Source: Ignavibacteria bacterium RBG_16_34_14
GTDB lineage: Bacteria > Bacteroidota > Ignavibacteria > Ignavibacteriales > Ignavibacteriaceae
Length of the DNA: 64,000 bases
Direction of reading: 5' to 3'
Assembly: GCA_001802865.1 (NCBI GenBank)
Contig: MHAF01000098.1
Span: 1 to 64,000 of the forward strand
The notes under the pieces are model-generated. The model searched no databases. It was not told the origin of the DNA and was given only the letters and a program-made list of their open reading frames with translations. Each line of letters begins with the position of its first letter. Positions within the stretch are counted from its first letter, which is position 1. Of this stretch, positions 28,675 through 37,923 are shown piece after piece. The position numbers were made by a program, and so were the translations under genes.

Positions 28675-30162
28675 CTAATGAAGATTCAAACTTTGAATAA
28701 TTTCATTAATCATTACTATTGCATCATCTTTATTAATAAAAAACATAGGGAATCCGAGAATAACCGCATCGAAGCTGCTGCCGTAATAACGCAGCCCGCA
28801 TGCCTGCCCCCTATAATTAACATAACTGCTGTTATCAGCATTACCATAGGAATAAATTTTATCTGTAAATCCCGCAGGTTCGATAATGAGATTAATCTGT
28901 CCTAATCCCCATGAATCAGGGAATACAAAAGGGAAGTCTAATATCTTTGTGGAATCCACTCTTATATCCGAGTAATAGCTGCCGATACCATAGAAGCCAA
29001 TACAATCTCCCGGGGCAAGAACAGTTTCATCAACATTGATTATATGCAGATAATCGTGTACAAAAGAGCCGTCCGGAAATGCAACTGGAAAAGGATCATT
29101 CCATGCAAACGATTTAAGAATTCGCCAGCCGCTCATAAAAAACTTACCCCCAACATTAAGGTAATCTTCAATTACTTCTATGTTCTGCGGCAATTTATGA
29201 GGTTCGAATGAAGGAAGGTCATCCGCATGCCAAACAATTAATTGGTATTTTCCAAGAGTATCCCTTGGAGGTATTCCTCTTGTTTTAAAATCCCATGAAT
29301 CTTTTATTCCAAAAATAGCGGCATAAAAACTGTCAACAGCAGCATCAGTTGGTTGTACAACTCCATAAGGAAAATTGTTTTCGTCTGTTTCGTCAATAAT
29401 CAAAATACGATCTGTAAAGGTCGGCTGGACCAATTTTACTAAAACTGAATCACCAACAGGATCAACAAGATTTGTATTATCGCGGGATGTTGCTCTTAAG
29501 ATGTGAGTTCCACTTAATGGTGAAGAAAACTCAGATGGAGGAATGTAAATTAAGGTATCATTAGTCCAATGCCAGTCACCATTATCAACAGCCCAGGCAT
29601 ATTGAACAATAGCACCTCCCTCATCGAGATCTCTTGCAGTGTAAATAAGCTTTATTCCCTGCCACCAATCAGTTACTTGATCAAGTGTATAATACTCTTT
29701 ATTTGTTTCGGGTGAAACTATCTCAGTGATTGGGAATATTGTTTTATATGTATAGATAATTTTTTCTGCCGGAGTAGGATCCACATCCCCACTATTGTCT
29801 ACTGCTCTAACCTGAAAGACCTGTTTATTCAGGTTGTCATCTGAAAGAAATGCAATTGTAAGACTGGTTTCCTTTGTATCTTTCCATTCCTGTACCAAAG
29901 AATCGTTCATTGTTAGATGGTAGGTAACATACCTGTATTGATAGCCAGCAACATAACCATCATTATCTTCACCATCCCAGTGAAATGTCTGAAGCGCAAA
30001 TAAAGTATCGTTATCACGTGGAATGTTTGCAATTGTAGTATTTGGTGTTTCATTGGGATTGGGCGGTTCAGTCGGTCTTTCACAATAATTAAATAAAATC
30101 GCTGAGATAAGTAGTAAAAAAAATTTCCTCAAGAAATGCTGTATATTAAAATCTATTTTCAT
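28675..30162 (-). CDS. Surface lipoprotein, Fn3/Ig-like, unknown function
   Basis: This 495-residue protein has a lipoprotein-type signal ending ILFNYC, with acylation predicted at that Cys (about residue 27). The first half contains Ig/Fn3-like beta domains (FHWDGEDNDGYVAGYQYRY and similar). The second half contains LILIDETDENN-like strands and KLPQNIEVIEDYLNVGGKFFMSG, reminiscent of a GATase/ThuA-like alpha/beta domain. It ends 8 bp before the TonB receptor gene starts, in the position where a SusD or receptor partner gene would be expected. It shows no SusD TPR pattern. A receptor-associated binding role is inference. Confidence 0.65.
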   Translation of the reverse strand: MKIDFNIQHFLRKFFLLLISAILFNYCERPTEPPNPNETPNTTIANIPRDNDTLFALQTFHWDGEDNDGYVAGYQYRYVTYHLTMNDSLVQEWKDTKETSLTIAFLSDDNLNKQVFQVRAVDNSGDVDPTPAEKIIYTYKTIFPITEIVSPETNKEYYTLDQVTDWWQGIKLIYTARDLDEGGAIVQYAWAVDNGDWHWTNDTLIYIPPSEFSSPLSGTHILRATSRDNTNLVDPVGDSVLVKLVQPTFTDRILIIDETDENNFPYGVVQPTDAAVDSFYAAIFGIKDSWDFKTRGIPPRDTLGKYQLIVWHADDLPSFEPHKLPQNIEVIEDYLNVGGKFFMSGWRILKSFAWNDPFPVAFPDGSFVHDYLHIINVDETVLAPGDCIGFYGIGSYYSDIRVDSTKILDFPFVFPDSWGLGQINLIIEPAGFTDKIYSYGNADNSSYVNYRGQACGLRYYGSSFDAVILGFPMFFINKDDAIVMINEIIQSLNLH

Positions 30163-30173
30163 TCTCAGTCTTC

Positions 30174-30794
30174 TTAAAAATAATGTACACCGGTAATCTT
30201 CATTTTTCTATAGAAACGATAGACATCCCTGTATCTGGTAATTGATTTAAACGGACTAATTTGAACATCAATCTGGGTCACCCGATTTTCATCTACTTTA
30301 AAATCTTGTGGAAATGATACAAGGAGTTTTTCCCCCGGCGGCAGCTCAACAGGATTTTGAAATACTTTCCCTGATAAAGCAACTATTGTAAGCTTATAAT
30401 CACTGGCTGCATTCACCCCAAATTCTAAACTGGTGTAATTTCCCGGAGGAATAAGTGATTCGAAAATTGTGTATTGTTTATAATCACCGAGACTGTCCAT
30501 TGCAAGAATATTATAAAGGGCATCTTCCTGTCTGTAACTTGTTGTCGTTCGGTAAAGAACAGCAAAATTTTTCTCCTGATAAACTCTGCCCTGGAAAATT
30601 TTTAACATGAAAAGAGCGGTATATCGTTGATTTACTGTAAATGTATCACTCCTCTCCACCAGCATTGTATCTGCAGGATCAGATTGCAGTGTAATTCTCA
30701 AAATTCCCGCAGATGGTGAATTTTCAACGCCTGTTTCGCAGCCAGAGATCAAATAGATTGAAATTATAACAAATGTATAAATCAAACATCGCAT
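30174..30794 (-). CDS. Lipoprotein, unknown function
   Basis: This 206-residue protein has a clear lipobox (LISGC, Cys19). The mature part is beta-rich, with no motif I recognise. It is the first gene of the receptor operon: a strong terminator lies just upstream (30835-30858), and the next lipoprotein gene begins 11 bp downstream. It probably sits on the outer membrane with the receptor. DUF4382- or DUF4249-like families are possible but not supported by anything specific. Confidence 0.6.
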   Translation of the reverse strand: MRCLIYTFVIISIYLISGCETGVENSPSAGILRITLQSDPADTMLVERSDTFTVNQRYTALFMLKIFQGRVYQEKNFAVLYRTTTSYRQEDALYNILAMDSLGDYKQYTIFESLIPPGNYTSLEFGVNAASDYKLTIVALSGKVFQNPVELPPGEKLLVSFPQDFKVDENRVTQIDVQISPFKSITRYRDVYRFYRKMKITGVHYF

Positions 30795-30834
30795 TTATTT
30801 CTTTCCTGACTCTTTAACAAGATTTTTAAACAAT

Positions 30835-30858
30835 AAGAGCCGGTATAATCCGGCTCTT
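30835..30858 (-). terminator. Strong hairpin terminator after the LamG protein gene
   Basis: AAGAGCCGG and CCGGCTCTT pair perfectly (9 bp) around the loop TATAAT. On the minus strand TTATTGTTT follows. It lies 14 bp past the stop of 30872-32962 and separates that gene from the receptor operon. Confidence 0.8.
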
Positions 30859-30871
30859 TGCGATCAAGCAG

Positions 30872-32962
30872 TTATTTTAAAAATACTAACTTGCGTGCAA
30901 TTACAACATCTTTAGAAGTCAGTTTATAAAAATAAACACCACTCGATACTCGTCCTCCTGCATCATTATCACCATTCCATCCAACTTTATGTTTACCAAC
31001 GTACATATCTTCATCAAACAATGTTTTCACTTTGTTCCCCAGGATATCATATATTTCAATTTTTATACGTTGTGCTTTCGGAACAGTATATTCAATAACA
31101 GTTGATGGATTGAACGGATTTGGGAAATTCTGCGAAAGGGTGAATGTTTCAGGTAATGGAGTATTGCTATCATCCACACTTAATGGCTCATTAACAGCTT
31201 CAGAATTGTTGAATACTTTTACTTCGTCAATTTTACCTTCAAAACCTCTTATACCTTCAACATTACCTCCATTACCAATCCTTAAAGGAACATTTGGTTG
31301 AATAGGAGGCATGTTTAACAGATTAGTTGTATCTGCAACTTCAAGACTCTGATTGTTAGCATCAAAGAGTTCGATGGAAGCCATTGTTGAGTCCCTCTTA
31401 AAAACAACGCGATACCAGGCACCAGTTGTTATCTCTGTAGTTAAAGTTAATTCGAGATACTGATCTAATGTCGGAGTATCAATTAAATACCTGCCTCTAA
31501 GTACTGGCGTACCTTCGAACCTGATTTCATAGTTATTTTGAAACCAATTACCATAAGCAATAGGTCGATTTATCAGACGAATAAATTGCTTTATTGAATC
31601 GGCTTTGAACCATAAATCTACGTTAAAATCTAAAGAAGTAAGGAAGGGTGAGTCAACTTCAAGAAAACTGGAGTCTTTATTCGTTGCAACATCGGATTGC
31701 ATGAGAATTGAATAATTACCTGCTGATGCATCACTAGAGTAAACAAAAGGTCTTGGTGAAGTTACGGGATTATGAAAAGAAGATTTATCTATTGGAGTGC
31801 CGCTTCCCTCTTCAAAATCTAGATAGAGTGTCATCATATTATTTTTATAGATAGCTAATTGCAGATTACCATTTGCTTCTACAGGATACCTTGCCGTTAT
31901 TCCATTATTATCAGTTGCTGAAACGTAGTAATCTATTATTGTCCCTAACGGCTGCTGTGGTATTGCACCAGACCAATCATTTCCACTAATGTTGCTCATC
32001 GTGGCGGTTTGCCATGTAGTACCAGCATCAATACTATAATAAATTGAAGCCGTCGAGATACTGCCGTTGGGGTCATAGGCAAAAATATTAGCATCTACAG
32101 GATAAGAAGTGACACTAAATAATTGATTTGTTAATTCCGTTACACCGGTTATAATTGGTGGAACTTCAAAGTTCCTTAGAATATTACTAATTCGGATTTC
32201 ATCAACAAAACCATCCAACCAGGAATCAGCCCCTCCACCAGCAAACCCGATATAAACAGGTTGACTTGTTGATATCGGTGGGTTATCAAGAATTGGATCG
32301 TATGAAGCTGTAGTAAAAGAAGTTAGTTGGCGCTGAGAATTATGTATCATCTGAATAAGAATGTTGCGGGTTGTGTCACGAATAAATGTTAAATGGTACC
32401 ACGCACCCGGATTCATTGCATTATCCGGCGAATTAACCTGCGGCCAGCGATCCTGTCCTTCAACATTATAACCTGTGGAGAAAAATCTTGTGCTTCCCCA
32501 CAATTCTACAAAGTAGTTAGGTCTCCAGAACACTTCATCACCGGTTTTAATGACAAGTCTTGGAACCCAGCGATGATCACCCGAAGTCTGTCCGAAAGTA
32601 AAAATATTTATCCAACCTTCAATCGTCCAGCTTCCAGTAAGATCGAGGTAAGAAGTATCAGCAACAGTAACATAAGATGAATCAGAAAGGGCATCATTTG
32701 TTAACCTTAAGCACTGTCCCATTCCAGCACCAAGAGGACTAGTCAAATATGTCAATCCATTAGGATTATTTGAATGTCCGACACCATCAGCAGAAAATTG
32801 GGATTCATTATTAAGGTTACTATCAAAGTGGAGCAGAAGCATTGTGCTGTTATCAGCGGTGTAGGGTCCCCCAATAGGTTCCTGAGCATATGGAAAGTCA
32901 AAGCACAGTAAAGCACATAAAGATATAAGAAGAAGTTTTGGAAGATGTAATAATGACTTCAT
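30872..32962 (-). CDS. Secreted double LamG-domain protein with T9SS tail
   Basis: This 696-residue exported protein has a signal peptide to about residue 26 (FPYAQ). Two laminin-G/concanavalin-like jellyroll domains lie at about 100-260 and 375-590. Each carries the W-T-I/V--W typical core and the Y-IG-AGG / LRIGNGG strand near the end, with WLDGFVDEIRISN and FEGKIDEVKVFN. A beta-domain stands between them (IYYSIDAGTTWQTA). The last 85 residues are a T9SS sorting domain (NFPNPFNPSTV...RKLVFLK). It probably binds carbohydrate at the surface; no catalytic motif is visible. A strong ribosome-binding sequence (AAAGGAGAATGAAATG) precedes the start, and a hairpin terminator follows, so it looks monocistronic. 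Confidence 0.78.
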   Translation of the reverse strand: MKSLLHLPKLLLISLCALLCFDFPYAQEPIGGPYTADNSTMLLLHFDSNLNNESQFSADGVGHSNNPNGLTYLTSPLGAGMGQCLRLTNDALSDSSYVTVADTSYLDLTGSWTIEGWINIFTFGQTSGDHRWVPRLVIKTGDEVFWRPNYFVELWGSTRFFSTGYNVEGQDRWPQVNSPDNAMNPGAWYHLTFIRDTTRNILIQMIHNSQRQLTSFTTASYDPILDNPPISTSQPVYIGFAGGGADSWLDGFVDEIRISNILRNFEVPPIITGVTELTNQLFSVTSYPVDANIFAYDPNGSISTASIYYSIDAGTTWQTATMSNISGNDWSGAIPQQPLGTIIDYYVSATDNNGITARYPVEANGNLQLAIYKNNMMTLYLDFEEGSGTPIDKSSFHNPVTSPRPFVYSSDASAGNYSILMQSDVATNKDSSFLEVDSPFLTSLDFNVDLWFKADSIKQFIRLINRPIAYGNWFQNNYEIRFEGTPVLRGRYLIDTPTLDQYLELTLTTEITTGAWYRVVFKRDSTMASIELFDANNQSLEVADTTNLLNMPPIQPNVPLRIGNGGNVEGIRGFEGKIDEVKVFNNSEAVNEPLSVDDSNTPLPETFTLSQNFPNPFNPSTVIEYTVPKAQRIKIEIYDILGNKVKTLFDEDMYVGKHKVGWNGDNDAGGRVSSGVYFYKLTSKDVVIARKLVFLK

Positions 32963-33214
32963 TTCATTCTCCTTTTGTTTCTTAATAATAATTTTAATTA
33001 GTTAAATAACCTAATTACCTCCATCTTTTTTTAACAAGAAAGATTTTTACTATTCTGCTAAATAAATATTACTTCCATGGATTGTTTAAAACATTATTGG
33101 ATAAATGTCAAGATTCTATAAGCCCTTTTTGAAAAATTTTAACTTAGGTCTAATCCGGATATAATTTTAAAAAACACGTCACCGGGACGGCTTTTTTGTT
33201 TATAAGAACCTACC
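32963..33214. other. Intergenic region, probable promoter of the LamG gene
   Basis: This AT-rich stretch precedes the LamG-protein gene. Apart from the ribosome-binding sequence next to 32962, I see no firm promoter match. A short hairpin CGTC-ACCGG-GACG followed by CTTTTTT lies near 33177-33199. It is a weak terminator candidate on the plus strand, with no gene to terminate. Confidence 0.4.
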
Positions 33215-33343
33215 GTGAATTTAATTGAACTCTCATACTATTTTCAGAAGGAAGAAGCGTCACGGGAATATCTTCGTCAGAAAGATATTCTGATAACATT
33301 TATTAATTGTCCTTTTTGTACTTCAAAAAAGTTGGTAATATAG
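33215..33343 (+). pseudogene. IS1595-like transposase N-terminal relic
   Basis: A 42-codon plus-strand frame from GTG reads NLIELSYYFQKEEASREYL and then INCPFCTSKK before a TAG. This matches the start of IS1595-family transposases: NLIEL---F--EE--REYL, followed by the first CPxC of the zinc ribbon. One frame further on, GRYTMKYYK continues the pattern for nine residues (to about 33368) before a stop. The catalytic DDE region is gone. A perfect 9-bp inverted repeat (GAATATCTT...AAGATATTC, 33266-33290) lies inside. It is a scar of a mobile element beside the galactan locus. Confidence 0.5.
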
Positions 33344-33464
33344 GACGATATACAATGAAATATTATAAATGAAGATTACACCTCAGCAATTGAATCCCTT
33401 CCGTTTTTTTAATATTAAATTAAACACTAATTTTGGATTACAAAAAATATTCATTCTAAGATAT

Positions 33465-35999
33465 TCAATATTTTCGCTTAATTGAGTTTATGTCTACAGA
33501 TGCTTCTTTAAGCCCATAAGATTTTACAATTAATTTTATTTTACCTGGTTCATCTGTCGATTGAATAATCGCGAGGCATAAACCGTTAAAAGCATTACGC
33601 TGATTTATTTTATATGAATTATGATCTTGCGGATTTCCATTATCAACGCCGATAATTTTCCCTTTGCCTTCAATAATAAATTTTACCAGGTTATTTGCAG
33701 TTGGAACAATATTGCCATCTGCATCAACAATCTGTACCTCAATATGAACAATATCTTGAGCATTAGCAGTTAAAGTATCATCGTCAATGATTAATCGCAA
33801 AGCCGCAGGCTCTTCCGCAGTTTTTATTTCTTTTGTGTAAACAATTTTTCCATCTTTCTTCCCAACCGCTTTTAATATTCCCGGTTCATAAGGAACATCC
33901 CATTGAAGATGTAAATCTGCTGTGGTAGGAAAAACCTGGGGATGTTCATATTTGTTCCAACCGCCAGATGTACCTTGCCTTGGAAATTCTAATCTTTTTT
34001 CACCAAACGATTTTCCGTTGAGAAAAAGTTCTACAGCATTGCAATTTGTATAACAAACAACTGGTATAACCTGACCCTCTTTGCCCTTCCAATTCCAATG
34101 AGGGAAAATATGAATCATTGGTTCTTCTGTCCACTGGCTTTGATAAAAATAAAATCCATCTTTAGGAAATCCGCAAAGATCCAAAACTCCAAAGCTTGCA
34201 TGTTTATTTGGCCAGACAGATTCGCCCAGATAATCTATTCCAGTCCACATAAAATCTCCAATAACATAATCATGCGTCCGGACAAATTTCCATAGCTGCT
34301 CTGCGTTAATCATCCAGAAATTATACGAGGGCAAAAACTTTTCTGATTCATTTCTTAAAGGATTTTTTTCATTCATCCAAAAGTTTATATCAGGATGTAT
34401 TGAAGAATTTTCACCAAAAGAATATTCACCACGAATTCCCCCACTGTTTGAAATGCTTTCCGTTCCAATCATCTTCCAATCGGGATGTTCGTGCCGATCA
34501 ATGCTGTAATATAATTCCCTTCTTTGATGCCACCTGTCAACATAATTATACCCAACTATATCAAGCATATTCATAAAATCCAAAGTTGTAGAACCACCGT
34601 CAGCAGCAATATTATCCAATCCTGATGTAACCGGTCTTGTCGGATCTTCACGATGACAAATATCCATTAGAGGTTTTAAAAGTTCATGTCCTTTTTCATC
34701 TTTCTGTTCCGGGATTTCATTACCAACACTCCACATTACAATTGATGGATGATTACGGTCCCGGTGAATCATTGCAGTAAGATCTTTCTCAGCCCATTCA
34801 TCGAAATATTCATGATAGCCATATTTTCTTTTACCATATTTCCATTCATCAAAAGCTTCATCCATAACAAGAATGCCTATTTTATCGCACAAATCCAAAA
34901 ATTCCGGTGCAGGAGGATTATGAGATGTTCGAATAGCATTACATCCCATCTCTTTTAGTTTTTTCAGACGGCGTTCCCAAACTCCAATTGGTACAGCAGC
35001 TCCAACACAACCGCCGTCATGATGCAGACAAACTCCATTCATCTTTACATGTTTTCCGTTAAGAAAGAAACCTTTGTCAACATCATATTCTATATGGCGG
35101 ATTCCAATATCAGTAGTTACGTTATCTATTTTTTTATCTCCATCATAAATAACAGATAACAACTTGTACAAATTTGGTTTTTCTAAAGACCATAATTCCG
35201 GTGAGGTAATTTTAAGCTGCTGATTAATCTCTGATGATTTTCCTTCATCTAAAGAAAAATCATTCTCTATTCGAGCAACTTCTTCTCCTTCATAATCAAA
35301 TAAAATATTTTGAAGTTTCCCTCTTCTTAAAATTTTATCTTTATTCTCAACCTTTATTTTAACCTCCACTGTTGCTGATTCTTGAGATACATATGGAGTT
35401 GTTACAAAAATTCCCCAATGTGCTATATGAAGTGGATAAGTTTTGACCAGCCATACGTGTCTGTAAATTCCTGATCCGGTATACCAGCGTGTATTTGGCT
35501 GTTTTGAATTATCAACTCTTACAGCAATAATGTTTTCTCCTTCAACAAGATATGGAGTTAATTCATAAAAAAAACTGCTGTATCCATAAGGATATCTTCC
35601 AAGATGATGACTATTTATCCAGACATCGCTATTCATATATACACCGTCAAACTCAATCCAGATATGTTTGTCTAAATCTTCTTTATTAATCTGGAAATGT
35701 TTCCTATACCAACCGATTCCTGTTGGAAGATAACCACCACTCCCTCCGGTTGGTTCATCTTTATTGTATTCGCCTTCGATACTCCAGTCGTGTGGAAGAT
35801 TTAATAAACGCCAGTTATTATCATCATTAGAAGTTTGTTCAGCACCCTGTTGATCTCCAAGCTGAAACCGCCAGTTGAAATCCATTAACAATTTCTGCCG
35901 GTTTGACTCACTGTTTTGAGCAAATAAACTCCAGCAAAAGAATCCAACGAATATAAAAATGATATGACAGAAAGTATTTTTAAGATGATTCATAATCAT
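33465..35999 (-). CDS. GH2 beta-galactosidase, exported
   Basis: This 844-residue protein has an N-terminal signal sequence (to about residue 28, LFAQ). Next come the GH2 sugar-binding jellyroll (FNWRFQLGD, LPHDWSIEGEYN, GIGWYRK), the Ig-like domain, and the TIM barrel with NAIRTSHNPP. The acid/base Glu is E428 in SVGNEIPEQ and the nucleophile is E514 in MIGTESIS. C-terminal Ig-like domains follow. It resembles Bacteroidetes beta-galactosidases. Its position with GH53, GalM, GalK, GalT and a sugar symporter supports release of galactose from galactan oligosaccharides in the periplasm. Beta-glucuronidase or another GH2 specificity remains formally possible. Confidence 0.88.
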   Translation of the reverse strand: MIMNHLKNTFCHIIFIFVGFFCWSLFAQNSESNRQKLLMDFNWRFQLGDQQGAEQTSNDDNNWRLLNLPHDWSIEGEYNKDEPTGGSGGYLPTGIGWYRKHFQINKEDLDKHIWIEFDGVYMNSDVWINSHHLGRYPYGYSSFFYELTPYLVEGENIIAVRVDNSKQPNTRWYTGSGIYRHVWLVKTYPLHIAHWGIFVTTPYVSQESATVEVKIKVENKDKILRRGKLQNILFDYEGEEVARIENDFSLDEGKSSEINQQLKITSPELWSLEKPNLYKLLSVIYDGDKKIDNVTTDIGIRHIEYDVDKGFFLNGKHVKMNGVCLHHDGGCVGAAVPIGVWERRLKKLKEMGCNAIRTSHNPPAPEFLDLCDKIGILVMDEAFDEWKYGKRKYGYHEYFDEWAEKDLTAMIHRDRNHPSIVMWSVGNEIPEQKDEKGHELLKPLMDICHREDPTRPVTSGLDNIAADGGSTTLDFMNMLDIVGYNYVDRWHQRRELYYSIDRHEHPDWKMIGTESISNSGGIRGEYSFGENSSIHPDINFWMNEKNPLRNESEKFLPSYNFWMINAEQLWKFVRTHDYVIGDFMWTGIDYLGESVWPNKHASFGVLDLCGFPKDGFYFYQSQWTEEPMIHIFPHWNWKGKEGQVIPVVCYTNCNAVELFLNGKSFGEKRLEFPRQGTSGGWNKYEHPQVFPTTADLHLQWDVPYEPGILKAVGKKDGKIVYTKEIKTAEEPAALRLIIDDDTLTANAQDIVHIEVQIVDADGNIVPTANNLVKFIIEGKGKIIGVDNGNPQDHNSYKINQRNAFNGLCLAIIQSTDEPGKIKLIVKSYGLKEASVDINSIKRKY

Positions 36000-36022
36000 T
36001 ACAGTTTTATAAAAGGATTATA

Positions 36023-36226
36023 TCACTCAACTATTACATTCTTATTTTTAATTATATAGATCAATCCCACTACAACCATTAAACCTCCCCACCAAATGTT
36101 GGGATATAATTCGCCTAAAACTGCATTCGTTTCAGCTGGGGAAATAAGCAGGTACAAACCAGTTAATAATAAAATGCTGCCAATAGTAAAAAGAATTAAT
36201 CCTACGAAATACCAGATTGGTTTCAT
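36023..36226 (-). CDS. Small two-helix membrane protein
   Basis: This 67-residue protein has two hydrophobic helices (about residues 7-27 and 45-61) joined by a polar loop. It lies 12 bp after the symporter gene and 23 bp before the beta-galactosidase gene, inside the galactose operon. It may be a small accessory subunit of the symporter; no family is recognised. Confidence 0.6.
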   Translation of the reverse strand: MKPIWYFVGLILFTIGSILLLTGLYLLISPAETNAVLGELYPNIWWGGLMVVVGLIYIIKNKNVIVE

Positions 36227-36238
36227 ATATTCTCCGTT

Positions 36239-37900
36239 TTACCAGTAATAAATATTAAGAATAATTAAAACTATTAAAGAAATAATTCCCCAGAATTCTG
36301 GTTTTTGAATCAACCTAAGATCCTTATCAATTGTTTCAGGAGTTAATCCTTTAACCAGACCAACTAATTCTTCTTTCGGTTTCTTTTTAGTAAAAAGGCT
36401 GATTAAAATAGTTGCAGAAAAACAAATTAACCAAGCCCACCAAGCACGCCAGAAATTTGCAGCCATATCAGATGAAACATCCGACATTGTTATTAAGCTT
36501 AAGCTTACCCATTGAAATTTAACTGCAAGATACATTATAATAGATGAGCCCATCCCTAATACTAATCCCCAGAATGCACCATTAGGAGTAATCCAGACAA
36601 CAAACATTCCTAGAAGCATTGTTGCAAACAACGGAGCGTTAACCCAAGAAAATATAGCCTGCATATAATCCATTATGCTTGGAAAACTTTTTGCCCAGTA
36701 AGCAGTTATTAAACTTATAAGCACACCAACTATAGTGGCTGCTCTTCCCATCCACAATAGATGAGCATCGGAAGCTTTTTTATTTATAACAGATTTATAA
36801 ATATCATAAGTCCAAACGGTATTGAAGGCACTGATATTTCCTGCTTGTCCAGCCATAAAACCTGCAAGCAGAGCCGTTACTCCCAATCCCACTAATCCAC
36901 TGGGATAATAGCGTGCTATTAAAAGGGGCAGCGCTGAATCATAATTAACCTGGCTTCCGTCTTTAAGTAATGCAAAGCCGCTGTTCGGATCATTTGCAAG
37001 TACAAGCGCAATTAAGCCGGCAAGAATAACTAAAAATGGCAAAGCCATTTTAAAGAATGAAGCGAGGATAGGAGTCATCCGGGCTGTTCTTAAATCTTTT
37101 GCAGAAAATGCTCTCTGCACTACAAGAAAATCTGTAGTCCAATATCCAAATGAAAGCACAAATCCTAAACCTAAAACTATTCCTCCCCAATGAATAAGCA
37201 TTCCGTTCTCAGCAGGATTACCTGAAGTTGACCATAGTGTATTGAACGATGCTGGAATCCGGCTGAATATTTCTTGTATACTTCCTATTTCCACTATACC
37301 TAAAATGGAAACAAGAAATAATCCAAACCATATTAAAAAGAATTGAATTATTTCCGTAAAAATGGCTGACATTAAACCGCTGAGAGTTACATATACGGCT
37401 ACGGTTACTGCCGATATCCACATACTTGCATCCCAATTCCACCCAAAAAAAGTATGAAGCACTAATGCCATAGCATATAGATTTATTCCTGAAACCAGGA
37501 CTGTCATTATACCAAATGCAATTCCATTCAGAACTCTTGTCTTCTCATCAAAACGAAGTTTAAGATAACCTGGAATGGATTTGATTTTACTGCTGTAATA
37601 AAATGGCATCATATAAATGCCTAGGAAAAGCATTGCGGGAATCGCCCCTATCCAATAGAAATGAGCAACATACATTCCATACTTAAAAGTATTTCCTGTC
37701 ATTCCCAATAATTCAAGAGCGCCAAGATTAGCAGATAAAAAAGCAAGTCCGGCAACCCAAGAACTGTTTCTTCTTCCCGCAAGAAAAAAATCTTCTTCGT
37801 TTTTTGTAAATTTTTTAAGATAAACACCTATACCAAGTACAAATGCAAAGTAGATTGCAATAATTATCCAGTCTACAAAGTTTAACCCTATTGTGTTCAT
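36239..37900 (-). CDS. Sodium/solute symporter (SSS family), probable galactose uptake
   Basis: This 553-residue inner-membrane protein has about 14 predicted helices. It begins WIIIAIYFAFVLGIGVYLKK, followed by the SSS hallmark EEDFFLAGRRNSSWVAGLAFLSANLGALEL. It belongs to the sodium:solute symporter family that includes the Vibrio Na+/galactose transporter. Its place between the beta-galactosidase and galactokinase genes makes galactose the likely substrate. The Na+-coupled mechanism comes from family knowledge, and the substrate from context. Confidence 0.85.
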   Translation of the reverse strand: MNTIGLNFVDWIIIAIYFAFVLGIGVYLKKFTKNEEDFFLAGRRNSSWVAGLAFLSANLGALELLGMTGNTFKYGMYVAHFYWIGAIPAMLFLGIYMMPFYYSSKIKSIPGYLKLRFDEKTRVLNGIAFGIMTVLVSGINLYAMALVLHTFFGWNWDASMWISAVTVAVYVTLSGLMSAIFTEIIQFFLIWFGLFLVSILGIVEIGSIQEIFSRIPASFNTLWSTSGNPAENGMLIHWGGIVLGLGFVLSFGYWTTDFLVVQRAFSAKDLRTARMTPILASFFKMALPFLVILAGLIALVLANDPNSGFALLKDGSQVNYDSALPLLIARYYPSGLVGLGVTALLAGFMAGQAGNISAFNTVWTYDIYKSVINKKASDAHLLWMGRAATIVGVLISLITAYWAKSFPSIMDYMQAIFSWVNAPLFATMLLGMFVVWITPNGAFWGLVLGMGSSIIMYLAVKFQWVSLSLITMSDVSSDMAANFWRAWWAWLICFSATILISLFTKKKPKEELVGLVKGLTPETIDKDLRLIQKPEFWGIISLIVLIILNIYYW

Positions 37901-37923
37901 TTATTTTTCCTAATAAGAAATTG

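Noticed and set aside
28675-30162. Lipoprotein next to the TonB receptor gene as SusD
   Set aside because: The sequence is beta-rich with Ig/Fn3-like repeats and an alpha/beta end. It lacks the helical TPR pattern of SusD.
33177-33199. CGTC-ACCGG-GACG hairpin followed by CTTTTTT as a plus-strand terminator
   Set aside because: The stem is only 4 bp and no plus-strand gene ends there.
36023-36226. Small open frame as spurious
   Set aside because: It has two clean membrane helices and tight operon spacing on both sides, so it was kept as a gene.
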